Source of the DNA: Chlorogloeopsis fritschii PCC 6912
Lineage (GTDB): Bacteria > Cyanobacteriota > Cyanobacteriia > Cyanobacteriales > Nostocaceae
Assembly (NCBI RefSeq): GCF_000317285.1
Contig: NZ_AJLN01000037.1
Location: 124,001-188,000, forward strand
Direction: 5' to 3'
DNA length: 64,000 nt
The translations under genes were made by a program, and so were the position numbers. Each line of letters begins with the position of its first letter. Position 1 is the stretch's first letter. Positions 9,270 to 17,538 of the stretch are shown here, in pieces. Below the pieces are notes generated by a model. The model was not told where the DNA came from. It was given only the letters and a program-made list of their open reading frames with translations, and searched no databases.

Positions 9270-9375
9270 GATTGGCGATCGGGGATTGGGAAAAGGACAA
9301 GGGGATAAGGAGCAGAGGGGCAGGGGGAAAAGGGGAGAAGCAAATGACAAATGACAAATGACTAATGACAAATGA
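9270..9375. repeat. G-rich filler plus heptamer STRR (AATGACA)
   Basis: A purine-rich tract (GGGGATTGGGAAAAGG-like) leads into about four tandem copies of the heptamer AATGACA at 9343-9375. The last heptamer supplies the ATG of the aldehyde dehydrogenase at 9372. Short tandemly repeated heptamers of this kind are known from heterocyst-forming cyanobacteria. Confidence 0.8.
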
Positions 9376-10790
9376 CAAAACCTATAGACATTCGCAATCC
9401 CCGCACGGGAAAATATGACTACGTGATTGTACCTCCGCCCCCGATGCTGTTAACACAACTGTGCAACCGCCTGCGGCGATCGCAAAAAAGTTGGCAGCAA
9501 CTTGGTTTAGAAGGACGAATTGAAACTTTAAAACAATGGAAACAAGCTATCATTTCTACTCAAGATAAACTCACCGAAGCTTTAGTGGCTGATACGGGAA
9601 GGTTATCAATTTCGGAATTGGAAATTGGCTCGTTCCTCTCTAGTATCGATAGGTGGTGTAGATTAGCGCCAAAGCTATTGCAAGAAACCCAACAACACAC
9701 ATCAATACCGTTTATCGATTTGCAACAAACAGCAGTTCCTTATCCTTTAGTTGGGGTAATTAGTCCGTGGAATTTTCCACTGTTGCTTTCAACCATTGAT
9801 ACAATTCCGGCATTGCTGGCGGGTTGTGCCGTAATAGTCAAACCCAGCGAAATTACTCCCCGCTTTATGACACCGCTATTATCAGCAATTAACGCTGTAC
9901 CTCAATTACGGGATGTATTGACTTTCGTTGAGGGAGGAGGCGAAACAGGTGCTGCTATCGTCGAAAATGTCGATTTGGTTTGCTTTACAGGCAGTGTAGC
10001 GACAGGAAGAAAAGTAGGGGAAAAAGCAGCAAAGCTATTCATTCCAGCTTTTTTGGAGTTGGGAGGCAAAGATCCGGCGATCGTTTTGGAATCAGCAGAT
10101 TTAGAATTAGCAACCTCAGCAATATTGTGGGGTTCTGTCGTCAACACTGGGCAGTCATGTCTCTCGATTGAGCGAATTTATGTTGCAGAAACTATTTTTG
10201 AAGAGTTTGTCGAACTACTAACCCTCAAAGCCCAACGCCTGCAATTAGCTTATCCCACAGTTGAAAGTGGAGAAATCGGCCCAATCATATCAGAAAGACA
10301 AGCAGCAATTATTAACGATCATTTGTTAGATGCAGTGGAACAAGGAGCGATCGCCCATTGTGGCGGTAAAGTAGAAGAGACTGGCGGAGGATGGTGGTGT
10401 CGCCCGACAGTTCTCACCGAGGTTAACCATGCAATGAAGGTGATGAGCGAAGAGACATTTGGCCCGATTATGCCTATAATGCCATTTTCCACCGTTGAAG
10501 AAGCGATTAATTTAGCAAACGATACTATTTATGGACTGAGTGCGGCAGTATTTGCACAAGACGAAGCAGAAGCTATAGCCGTTGCCCAGTATATAGATGC
10601 AGGAGGTATCAGTATTAACGATGCAGCCCTTACTGCCCTGATATATGAGGGAGAGAAAAATTCCTTCAAATTCTCCGGTTTAGGTGGATCGCGGATGGGG
10701 GCAGCAGCACTGACGCGATTTATGCGCAAAAAAGCATTGCTTGTCAAAACCAAATCTATTCCCGATCCTTGGTGGTTTGATGCTCAGTAG
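9372..10790 (+). CDS. NAD(P)-dependent aldehyde dehydrogenase
   Basis: A 472-residue ALDH-superfamily enzyme that oxidises an aldehyde to its acid. Visible elements are SPWNFP (Asn134, oxyanion), FTGS (205-208, cofactor binding), LELGGKDP with the general base Glu229, NTGQSC with catalytic Cys263, and EETFGPI. The C-terminal FSGLGGSRMG region is of the type seen in the cyanobacterial/plant class 3-like enzymes that act on apocarotenal or fatty aldehydes, but the substrate cannot be read from sequence. The ATG at 9372 lies inside a heptamer repeat and has no clear ribosome binding site. The preceding nitrilase-fold gene is in the same orientation. Confidence 0.93.
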   Translation: MTKPIDIRNPRTGKYDYVIVPPPPMLLTQLCNRLRRSQKSWQQLGLEGRIETLKQWKQAIISTQDKLTEALVADTGRLSISELEIGSFLSSIDRWCRLAPKLLQETQQHTSIPFIDLQQTAVPYPLVGVISPWNFPLLLSTIDTIPALLAGCAVIVKPSEITPRFMTPLLSAINAVPQLRDVLTFVEGGGETGAAIVENVDLVCFTGSVATGRKVGEKAAKLFIPAFLELGGKDPAIVLESADLELATSAILWGSVVNTGQSCLSIERIYVAETIFEEFVELLTLKAQRLQLAYPTVESGEIGPIISERQAAIINDHLLDAVEQGAIAHCGGKVEETGGGWWCRPTVLTEVNHAMKVMSEETFGPIMPIMPFSTVEEAINLANDTIYGLSAAVFAQDEAEAIAVAQYIDAGGISINDAALTALIYEGEKNSFKFSGLGGSRMGAAALTRFMRKKALLVKTKSIPDPWWFDAQ

Positions 10791-10827
10791 TATGGGGACA
10801 GGAGACAGGGGACAGGGTTGGGAGAAA

Positions 10828-11400
10828 ATGTTGTTATGGTGGATACTGGTTAATGCTGTTGGCGGTGCTATTGTTGGCGCGTTAGAGGAGAGCGGTTTCC
10901 AGTTTCTAGCAACATTAATTTTAACCGGGCCGATTCTTGGAGTTGCTCAATGGTTCGTGCTACGGCGTTATCTTCGCTATGCATATTGGTGGATATTAGC
11001 TAGTACATTTGGTTGGTTGTTGGGTATTCAAGTCAGGATCGCAACGGGAAGAATTCTCGATCCGATTGTGGAAATGCTTTTAGCTGTAGGTGGGCTTGGG
11101 GAGGTATTTTGGTTAAATGTTGTGAAGGAGCCTGTCACCGCAGTTGGGTTAGGAATAGCTCAGTGGTTAATTTTACGTCACTATAGCAACCAAGCAGGCT
11201 GGTGGATTGTTGCTAATGTTCTAGGAGGATGTGTAAATGGGGCAGTAAGTTCTGCCGTGTGTGCTGCCATATGTCAAACTTTAGCAATGAAACTAAATGC
11301 AGGAATCGCAAGTGCGATCGCCTACGGTACTGGTTGGGCTGGGAGTGGGTTAGTGACGGGTATCATGCTTGTATGGTTATTTTCAAATCGCCATAAATGA
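10828..11400 (+). CDS. Multi-pass membrane protein of unknown function (about 190 aa)
   Basis: I do not recognise a function. The product has two related halves, each with a WWI(L/V) helix followed by GxAQW(F/L)(V/I)LR (LGVAQWFVLRRYLRYAYWW and LGIAQWLILRHYSNQAGWW), suggesting an internal duplication of a two-helix unit with about five or six membrane segments in all. The start at 10828 is preferred (GGGAG just upstream). The longer open frame begins inside the aldehyde dehydrogenase gene, where its first residues are encoded by the overlapping gene and filler. It is in the same direction as its neighbours. Confidence 0.7.
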   Translation: MLLWWILVNAVGGAIVGALEESGFQFLATLILTGPILGVAQWFVLRRYLRYAYWWILASTFGWLLGIQVRIATGRILDPIVEMLLAVGGLGEVFWLNVVKEPVTAVGLGIAQWLILRHYSNQAGWWIVANVLGGCVNGAVSSAVCAAICQTLAMKLNAGIASAIAYGTGWAGSGLVTGIMLVWLFSNRHK

Positions 11401-11413
11401 GAGGAAGGTTATC

Positions 11414-11860
11414 ATGTCTACCATCCGAGAGGAGATGCCTGTTCTTGCCCGCCATGAAGGAGATTGGGTAGGCACGTACATACTAGTTGATACAGAAGGA
11501 AAAATCCTCGACAAGCATGAATCTCACTTAACTTGCCAATTTCCAACAGATGGTTCCTATTCTTACTATCAGATCAATCGTTACAAATGGACTGACGGGA
11601 AACAAGAAGAACATAAATTTCCTGGTACCTATCGAGATAAAACACTTTGGTTTAATACAGAACGCATTGAAGGCAAAGCCTGGGAAGTTGATGATTCCAC
11701 AATTATTTTGTGGTTTTCTTATAAGGGAATGCCAGGGATGTACTTGTATGAAATGATTCAAATTAGTCCCTGCAATAACTATCGCGCCCGCACTTGGCAG
11801 TGGTTTAAGAACGATCAAATTTATCAGCGCACGCTGATTCAAGAGGAACGGATGCGATAG
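11414..11860 (+). CDS. Conserved-looking soluble protein, possibly DUF3598-like (148 aa)
   Basis: A 148-residue protein rich in aromatic residues with a beta-rich pattern (HEGDWVGTYILVDTEGKILDKH, YYQINRYKWTDG, LWFNTERIEGKAWEVDD), suggesting a lipocalin-like or DUF3598-type barrel. The DUF assignment is from memory of the motif style and is uncertain. The ATG at 11414 has GAGGAAGG five bases upstream, a strong ribosome binding site, and lies 13 bp after the stop of the membrane protein gene, so the two are likely co-transcribed. No signal peptide or membrane segment. Confidence 0.7.
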   Translation: MSTIREEMPVLARHEGDWVGTYILVDTEGKILDKHESHLTCQFPTDGSYSYYQINRYKWTDGKQEEHKFPGTYRDKTLWFNTERIEGKAWEVDDSTIILWFSYKGMPGMYLYEMIQISPCNNYRARTWQWFKNDQIYQRTLIQEERMR

Positions 11861-12038
11861 AGTTACCTTATAATTGGGCGGTTAGAAACCGAGTCTACAC
11901 AAACGAAACCAGCCTGGCGCAGGTTTTGAAACCCCTAATTTTTTAGTCCACGCAGGTGGACTTTGATTGTGTAGCAGCGACTTACAGTCGCCAGCTACTT
12001 CCCAATCCAAAATCTAAAATCCAAAATTGATTAGAGGC
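11861..12038. repeat. Dispersed palindromic repeat upstream of hisS
   Basis: Contains short inverted repeats typical of interspersed cyanobacterial filler, for example AGTCCACGCAGGTGGACT at about 11945-11962 and CAGCCTGGCGCAGGTT just before it. Similar pieces (CCACGGAGGTGGG) occur at about 22085-22140. Confidence 0.6.
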
Positions 12039-13427
12039 ATGGCAAAAGGCGAAAAAATAAATTTCTCTACTCCTAGTGGTTTCCCCGAATTTCTTCCTGG
12101 CGAAAAGCGCCTGGAAGTATATTTATTAGATACTATCCGTAGAGTTTTTGAAAGTTACGGATTTACTCCTATTGAAACTCCGGCAGTAGAACGGTTAGAA
12201 GTTTTACAAGCAAAGGGTAATCAAGGCGATAATATTATTTATGGTATTAGCCCCATTTTGCCTCCAAATCGACAAGCAGAAAAAGATAAAGCAGGAGAAA
12301 CAGGTTCGGAAGAACGCGCTTTAAAATTTGACCAAACAGTTCCTCTAGCTGCATATATTGCCCGTCACTTAAATGAATTGACATTTCCTTTTGCTCGTTA
12401 CCAAATGGATGTTGTATTTCGTGGAGAAAGGGCAAAAGATGGGCGTTTTCGTCAATTTCGCCAGTGTGATATTGATGTAGTCGGACGTCGAGAATTGAGC
12501 TTGCTCTACGATGCTCAAATGCCTGCAATTATTACAGAAATCTTTGAAGCTATCAATATCGGTGATTTTGTGATTCGCATCAATAATCGCAAAATTCTGA
12601 CTGGTTTCTTTCAATCTGTAGGAGTTGAAGCAAGCAAAATTAAATCTTGTATTGGCATTATTGATACTTTAGAAAAAGTAGGTGAAAACAAAGTTAAGCA
12701 AGAGTTAGAAAAAGAGGGAATTTCACCTGAGCAAACCCAAAAAATCATCGAATTTATTAAAATTAACGGCACTGTTGACGAGATATTAGATAAGCTCAAA
12801 TACCTCAGCCAAACCATGCCAGAAGCAGAACAATTTAGTCTGGGCGTTACAGAACTAGAAACTGTAATTGCAGGTGTTCGCAACCTGGGAGTAGCTGAAA
12901 ATCGTTTCTGTATTGATTTAGCGATCGCTCGTGGGCTTGATTACTATACAGGTACAGTTTACGAAACAACTTTGTTAGGGCATGAAGCCTTGGGTAGTAT
13001 TTGTTCTGGTGGTAGATATGAAGAATTAGTTGGAGTATTTTTAGGCGAGAAAATGCCAGGTGTGGGCATTTCGATTGGTTTAACTCGCCTAATGAGTCGC
13101 TTGCTCAAAGCTGGAATTTTAAATACTCTTGCACCTACTCCAGCGCAGGTGATGGTGGTAAATATGCAAGAAGATTTGATGCCACTTTACTTAAAAGTGT
13201 CTCAAGATTTGCGTAAGGCGGGGATTAATGTTGTCACTAGCTTTGATAAGCGAGGATTGGGTAAACAATTCCAATTTGCGGATAAACAGGGAATACAATT
13301 TTGCGTGATTATTGGTGCTGATGAAGCAGCAGCGCAGAAATCCTCGCTCAAAAATTTGAAAAGTGGTGAGCAGATAGAAGTTTCTTTAGTTGATTTGGCA
13401 GAGGAAGTGAAACGAAGACTGGGGTAA
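12039..13427 (+). CDS. hisS: Histidyl-tRNA synthetase
   Basis: Charges tRNA-His with histidine (class II aminoacyl-tRNA synthetase), 462 residues. Motif 1/2 region LKFDQTVPLAAYIARH and FRGERAKDGRFRQFRQCDIDVVG, the histidine-specific RGLDYYTGTVYE, SGGRYEELVG, motif 3 GVGISIGLTRL, and a C-terminal anticodon-binding domain (AQVMVVNMQE to the end) are all present. The wording of the motifs is closer to the eukaryote/archaeal-like branch than to the Escherichia coli-type enzyme. The ATG at 12039 was chosen over a TTG at 12027. It stands alone, with repeats on both sides. Confidence 0.96.
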   Translation: MAKGEKINFSTPSGFPEFLPGEKRLEVYLLDTIRRVFESYGFTPIETPAVERLEVLQAKGNQGDNIIYGISPILPPNRQAEKDKAGETGSEERALKFDQTVPLAAYIARHLNELTFPFARYQMDVVFRGERAKDGRFRQFRQCDIDVVGRRELSLLYDAQMPAIITEIFEAINIGDFVIRINNRKILTGFFQSVGVEASKIKSCIGIIDTLEKVGENKVKQELEKEGISPEQTQKIIEFIKINGTVDEILDKLKYLSQTMPEAEQFSLGVTELETVIAGVRNLGVAENRFCIDLAIARGLDYYTGTVYETTLLGHEALGSICSGGRYEELVGVFLGEKMPGVGISIGLTRLMSRLLKAGILNTLAPTPAQVMVVNMQEDLMPLYLKVSQDLRKAGINVVTSFDKRGLGKQFQFADKQGIQFCVIIGADEAAAQKSSLKNLKSGEQIEVSLVDLAEEVKRRLG

Positions 13428-13440
13428 ATAAATATTAATT

Positions 13441-13570
13441 TATATAGTTCAGGTGTGCTGTCTCGTTCTCGTTCCGAGTCTCTGACTCGGAATGCTGATT
13501 GGAGGCTCTGCCTTTCAAGGCGGCAGAGCCGCTAGCAGAGGCATTTCCAGCTAGAAGCTGGAAACGAGGT
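13441..13570. repeat. Dispersed palindromic repeat cluster after hisS
   Basis: Several inverted repeats in a row: TTCCGAGTCTCTGACTCGGAA, GGCTCTGCC...GGCAGAGCC, and TTTCCAGCTAGAAGCTGGAAA. The same kind of element (AGGCGGAGCCT, CCCAGGCTGGAGCCTGGG) occurs at 26050-26105. It may double as a transcription stop for hisS and the convergent retropepsin gene. Confidence 0.7.
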
Positions 13571-13706
13571 AATAGGCGATCGCCCAATGTTTGACGCTAA
13601 ACTGTAAAATCTTAACTTTGCTTGCATGAACATAAAAGAAAAGCGATCGCATCCTTGGGCGGAGCACTCGTAGGAAGTGCGATCGCATTGCAAATTACTA
13701 GAAGAG

Positions 13707-14123
13707 TTATGATTTTGGACGCAGTTCAAATGCCATTTGTGAACGGTAAAAGCAAACATCAAATTCTAGGAAAAAGTTCATCCGCCCCAACAGTAATGGC
13801 ACACTATCTGTCAGACTCCATGCAAATACCAATCGCACAGGTACAAAAGTACTGATTTGGGCTGATAAAACTAATCCTCTGGCTTCAACTGGCGCTAAAT
13901 TTCCAGCTAGTTGCACGGAAGTACTTAATTCTTCCCAAACTGCTCCTAGTTGTATACCTAAAGAGTATGGTAAAACGTTAACGCTGGCTCCCGTATCTAA
14001 CAGTCCTGTAACTTCCACAGTAGAATTTCGGTAAGCCAATATCAAAGGTAATTGTGGTACTGCGTCAATATCACCAAATGCATCACGTCCTTCAATGAAG
14101 GGAAACCTTTGAGCGTTAACCAT
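13707..14123 (-). CDS. Retropepsin-like aspartic protease domain protein
   Basis: A 138-residue protein with the single-lobe retroviral-type aspartic protease pattern: a hydrophobic strand then LLDTGASVNVLP, with catalytic-type Asp43, a flap region, and a second hydrophobic stretch ending in LLGRMNFF, which matches the G(R/M)xxF element after the second strand. Such proteins act as homodimers. The substrate is unknown. It overlaps the upstream gene by 8 bp and is therefore translated with it. Small standalone retropepsins with a small helical partner recur in cyanobacterial genomes. No signal peptide is seen. Confidence 0.85.
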   Translation of the reverse strand: MVNAQRFPFIEGRDAFGDIDAVPQLPLILAYRNSTVEVTGLLDTGASVNVLPYSLGIQLGAVWEELSTSVQLAGNLAPVEARGLVLSAQISTFVPVRLVFAWSLTDSVPLLLGRMNFFLEFDVCFYRSQMAFELRPKS

Positions 14124-14376
14124 CGTTTGCTTGTCTGTCTTCTTCCAACAGTGCGGCTAGCTTCAAAGCAGCATCATGGGAATTGAATGGAGACCATACA
14201 TTGTAAGTAGCTCCCGGTTGCAGCGACAATGCTTCTTCATCTGCTAGTTGTTGAACTAAAAACTTCATGATTTGTAATTTTTCGGTACGAGACAGATTTT
14301 GCAAGATTGGTAATAATTCTGCTATGCTCATCTCCGCTGAGAAAGAATAACTAGATCCCATCTTAACTTGTCGCAA
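14116..14376 (-). CDS. Small helical partner of the retropepsin-like protein (86 aa)
   Basis: An 86-residue soluble protein with a helical N-terminal half (SIAELLPILQNLSRTEKLQIMKFLVQQLADEE) and a C-terminal part with YNVWSPFNSHDAALKLAALLEED. The pattern resembles the small antitoxin-like ORFs placed in front of toxins or proteases. Its 3' end overlaps the protease gene by 8 bp, indicating translational coupling and a functional partnership. It could bind or present substrate to the protease or hold it inactive. The start at 14376 is used; an ATG five codons later is possible. Confidence 0.7.
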   Translation of the reverse strand: MRQVKMGSSYSFSAEMSIAELLPILQNLSRTEKLQIMKFLVQQLADEEALSLQPGATYNVWSPFNSHDAALKLAALLEEDRQANDG

Positions 14377-14591
14377 TTAGACATTACTTCAAGTTCCCCA
14401 AAAAAGCAATTGAACACCGTTAACAGAACCAGTCCATAAATAACTTAAACCTAAAAGTCGCTTGAAATTCGCTCACTTTTAACTTGTGACAAATGCTCGG
14501 CAATGCGAATATCTAAAATATTGTCTAATTTTTAGCAAGTGTCGATTTATTGACAAGTAAGTGGGTTGGCGTAATGTATAGATAAAAAATT

Positions 14592-14729
14592 ATGTTCAGA
14601 CCTAATAGACTGAAGAAAATGCTTCAAACCGGTTCCCAACCAATCGGCTATGATTTCGTGACACCTGCTGCTGATGCCTGGTTGCTGTCTGATGCTGCGC
14701 GTTCGATTGTCACTGCAATGAGAGGTTAA
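14592..14729 (+). pseudogene. Remnant of an HpcH/HpaI-type aldolase with a large internal deletion
   Basis: A 45-codon frame whose first 20 residues (MFRPNRLKKMLQTGSQPIGY) look like the N-terminus of HpcH/HpaI aldolases and whose last 25 (DFVTPAADAWLLSDAARSIV) look like their C-terminus, where a VTxGSDxxLL element is followed by an Ala-rich helix. About 200 central residues, including the metal ligands, are missing, with the frame kept. The resemblance is judged by eye. It sits 4 bp before the RidA-like gene, and its last codons contain that gene's ribosome binding site, so it may survive as a leader ORF. Confidence 0.6.
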
Positions 14730-14733
14730 AATC

Positions 14734-15186
14734 TTGAAGACTCGTGAAGTTATTATTCCCCCAGGGATGGAAATTTTATACGAAAAGTATCACTACTGCC
14801 CTGGCATTAAGGTAGGCAACACATTATATATATCAGGACAGGTGGGACGCGATGAAAATTTACAGGTAGTAGAGGGAGTAGAAGCCCAATTTGTCCAGAC
14901 TTTCGAGAATGTGAAAAAGGTACTTACAGCAGCAGGAGCGACTTTTGATGATGTAGTAGAGATGATTACTTACCATGTGACAGGGGTGAATCTCAGTAAT
15001 TTGCAAGTTCCGCCTGCTAATGCTTCAGAACAACAGTTTACTATTCCACACCTGCCACTGTTTATGCAAGTAAAAGACCGCTATTTCACTAATAATTTCC
15101 CTACTTGGACGGGATTTGGGATAAGTGCTTTATCTACACCAGGACTAATTGTAGAGATTAAGTGTACAGCAATCTTGGAAAATTAG
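14734..15186 (+). CDS. RidA/YjgF/UK114-family protein
   Basis: A 150-residue member of the Rid family, trimers that hydrolyse reactive enamine/imine intermediates or act in degradation pathways. Visible features are GNTLYISGQVGRDENLQVVEGVEAQFVQTFENVKKVL and the ITYHVTGV stretch. The C-terminal part ends VEIKCTAIL, where archetypal RidA has a catalytic Arg in the RVEIE-type motif. Here LIVEIKCTA lacks that Arg, so it is more like the pathway-associated Rid subfamilies than RidA proper. The start is TTG at 14734 with AGAGG 8 bases upstream, inside the preceding remnant ORF. It converges with the hydrolase-fold gene, 8 bp apart. Confidence 0.85.
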   Translation: MKTREVIIPPGMEILYEKYHYCPGIKVGNTLYISGQVGRDENLQVVEGVEAQFVQTFENVKKVLTAAGATFDDVVEMITYHVTGVNLSNLQVPPANASEQQFTIPHLPLFMQVKDRYFTNNFPTWTGFGISALSTPGLIVEIKCTAILEN

Positions 15187-15194
15187 AAGCTGAA

Positions 15195-16016
15195 TTATTC
15201 CGAATCGTTGAGAAAGTCGATTACTGCCTGCGCGATTTCTTCAGGTATCTGATTCATCATGCAAATTGTTCCTTGTGCAAATTCAACAACTTTGCCATGA
15301 GGAATTGCTTGAGAAAGAAAATAGCGATCGCCAGCTTTTGCTAAACTTAGTTTTTCAAATTCTTTGACATCATCCATTCCCCAAATAATTAGAGTTGGAC
15401 ACTTGATGGCACGAAATCTTTGTGGTGCATCTAGACAGTAATTGCCTACAGCCCAAACTGCATACAAAGGATGACCAAAACATTTTAAATCGTCTAAAAC
15501 CCAACGGTGATTTAATTCGGCAGAGCCTACGTATCGAGAACGGGCTAACCATCTTTTCATCAGGTGAGAGCCATCTTCTTGAATTTTAAAACCTTCCTCA
15601 AATTTTCTGAATAGCTCTGCTTGCCCTCCTTCACCAAAACCAGCTACATTACATAAAATCAGTTTTTCAACGCGATCGCCATAAGTTGCTGCTATTTCTC
15701 CAGCTACAAAAGCACCTGTATGGTTTCCCAGAATGCTCGTTTTTTCTATACCTAATTCATCTAAAAGCGCGATCGCCGTTTTCGCATAGTCGGCGATCGT
15801 ATACATTCTAGGTGGTTTATCCGAATCGCCAAACCCCATCAAATCCATTGCTATGACTCGTCTGTGTTGAGCAAAGATAGGCATGAGTTCGCGATATTCA
15901 TCGCTACTGCGGGGGTTCATGTGCAGTAAAAGCAGAGGTTCACCCTCGCCACCAATGCGATAAAGAATCTGTCCATCTTCTGTGTCTAAAAAAGCTCGTT
16001 TAATTTTTTGTTTCAT
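15195..16016 (-). CDS. Alpha/beta-hydrolase-fold protein lacking the serine nucleophile
   Basis: A 273-residue alpha/beta-hydrolase fold: LLLLHMNPRSSDEY (oxyanion loop region), MDLMGFGDSDKP, nucleophile elbow, ILCNVAGFG, and LIIWGMDDV at the acid-loop strand. The elbow reads ILGNHTGAF, so the GxSxG serine is replaced by His99. The C-terminal segment expected to bring the catalytic His reads GTICMMNQIPEE, with no His. The protein is thus either non-hydrolytic or uses a different chemistry. The gene at 17539-18354 is a paralog of about the same length. It lies downstream of the BKACE gene on the same strand after a 103-bp gap. Confidence 0.88.
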   Translation of the reverse strand: MKQKIKRAFLDTEDGQILYRIGGEGEPLLLLHMNPRSSDEYRELMPIFAQHRRVIAMDLMGFGDSDKPPRMYTIADYAKTAIALLDELGIEKTSILGNHTGAFVAGEIAATYGDRVEKLILCNVAGFGEGGQAELFRKFEEGFKIQEDGSHLMKRWLARSRYVGSAELNHRWVLDDLKCFGHPLYAVWAVGNYCLDAPQRFRAIKCPTLIIWGMDDVKEFEKLSLAKAGDRYFLSQAIPHGKVVEFAQGTICMMNQIPEEIAQAVIDFLNDSE

Positions 16017-16119
16017 TATCTTTGAGCGATCGCAGTTACATTTCTCTCCAGGTGGGCATTGCCCACCCTACAGATCCCAATTTATTACCAAAATTTGCTG
16101 CTATACTTATCTCACCGCC

Positions 16120-17043
16120 TTAGTTGGCAGTTGCCTGTAGCTCTTGCCGAGCAAAAGCTCTCGGCGGCATCTTCAGAATCTCACGCGCTTGCGCTGGCGT
16201 TGCAACTTCCCTACCGAGGGTATGTGCCATCTTTGCAACTTTTTCTACTAACTCACCGTTGTGCGGCTTGCCAAAGCGAGTGTAAGCATAATCTCCAAGT
16301 CCAATTCCGACGTGTCCACCAAGCGTTATTGCCCAGGCTGCTACCCTCATCACATCTCCATTCCAGCAAAGTGCCAGCCACTGGTTACCCGCAGGAACCT
16401 CAGCCATGAACGCCTGCAAACCCGGTATAGTCGCCGCAGCTCCAGCCGGCATCACTTCTCCGGTAAAGACAAATTCCCAAAGCGTTTCCTGTGGCAGAAG
16501 TCCCATTTCCTGGAAGCATCGCGCTGTTCGCATTTGCCCTACGTCCCAACAGACTGAACTGACGTAAATATTGTGTTCCTTGAATACTTCCAGCACCGCC
16601 TTGAGATTAGCACGAGTATTAACGTACACTTGGTCATAACTAGTAAACTGTTTTGCCTGGGGATTCCAGAAGTCCACGTTGAGCGATCCGAAATCCACTG
16701 GTGCCATGTCAACCCGCAGCACTGGATCGTCGTTCACTGCCAAGATGTGCCGAACGCGATCCTCTACCCGATTCTGTGTAATATAGCCCAGCGTCGGATG
16801 GATGAGGAGATCCGTCTGTTCGCGAATTCCCTGTATCACTTCGAGATAGAGTTCAACATCGTTGCGCGGTTTCCCACTCTCTGGATCTCGCCCGTGCCAA
16901 TGGAAAATCGAAGCCCCTGCTTCCCAGGCACGAACAGCTTCGCGGACGATCTCTTTTGGAGAGTAGGGTAAAGCCGGATTGTCCTGGCGATAGGTTATTT
17001 CGTTACAACGACACTCGATAATCAGTGGTAATTCGTTGTTCAT
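16120..17043 (-). CDS. BKACE-family (DUF849) beta-keto acid cleavage enzyme
   Basis: A 307-residue TIM-barrel enzyme of the family that condenses a beta-keto acid with acetyl-CoA, giving acetoacetate and a new CoA ester (founding member: 3-keto-5-aminohexanoate cleavage enzyme of lysine fermentation). The zinc site motif FHWHGRD (His48, His50) and N-terminal Glu (IIECRCNE) are present, as are HPTLGY, the SSVCWDVG strand and GGHVGIGLGDY near the C-terminus. The ATG has an ideal GGAGGAAG ribosome binding site. The substrate class cannot be read. The flanking hydrolase-fold paralogs and the RidA protein suggest one pathway. Confidence 0.9.
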   Translation of the reverse strand: MNNELPLIIECRCNEITYRQDNPALPYSPKEIVREAVRAWEAGASIFHWHGRDPESGKPRNDVELYLEVIQGIREQTDLLIHPTLGYITQNRVEDRVRHILAVNDDPVLRVDMAPVDFGSLNVDFWNPQAKQFTSYDQVYVNTRANLKAVLEVFKEHNIYVSSVCWDVGQMRTARCFQEMGLLPQETLWEFVFTGEVMPAGAAATIPGLQAFMAEVPAGNQWLALCWNGDVMRVAAWAITLGGHVGIGLGDYAYTRFGKPHNGELVEKVAKMAHTLGREVATPAQAREILKMPPRAFARQELQATAN

Positions 17044-17538
17044 TGTCTTCCTCCTAAATAGGTAGGCAAATTTATTTGTATATTTACTAGGCAGTTATAT
17101 TTTTTCTTCTCTGATTCTTTTTCTCTGCTCTCTATGCAAAAAAGCCTAATCAATTTTGCACAAGTACTTAGTATTTTTCCAAAAAATTAACTACTACTTT
17201 TAATACTTCTTAAAGTCAGACCTCTTCTCGCCGTTACAGTCTAAGCGAAACACTTAAACGTCAACTCAGAAGTTGCTACAGGCTGTGCGGAACACGGAAA
17301 CGTCAAAGCAGAAGTTACTACAGGCTGCGCGGAACACGGAAACGTCAAGGCAGAAGTCGCTACCGTAAAGGCACAAACAGTGTCGCCTCAATAGCGCCAC
17401 TAGCGACTGCCTTAGAAGTCAAGCGATCGTTCAAAAAATCGGGGACTTCTTCTAAGACACAAGGATACGTTGAGCTGCGCGACAACGCACTTCAATAATT
17501 CTATGTCTCTTTTCATACTTAGTTAGCTTAAGTACTTA
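17044..17538. other. Intergenic region with a 42-bp tandem repeat
   Basis: A 495-bp gap between two minus-strand genes. It contains the 2.6-copy repeat at 17256-17363. The rest is AT-rich flank (17044-17220) and a mixed stretch with ATCGGGGACTTCTTCT at about 17439-17454, related to the palindromic repeat family found at 29896, 37902 and 60139. Confidence 0.6.
17256..17363. repeat. 42-bp tandem repeat, about 2.6 copies
   Basis: Units start at 17256, 17298 and 17340 with the marker AAACGTCAA followed by CAGAAGT and ending GCGGAACACGG. Copies differ at a few positions. The period is a multiple of three but no start codon or gene encloses it. Confidence 0.85.

Noticed and set aside
13622-13855. 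77-codon plus ORF downstream of hisS
   Set aside because: It overlaps the retropepsin-like gene antisense for most of its length; only a weak hydrophobic stretch is seen.
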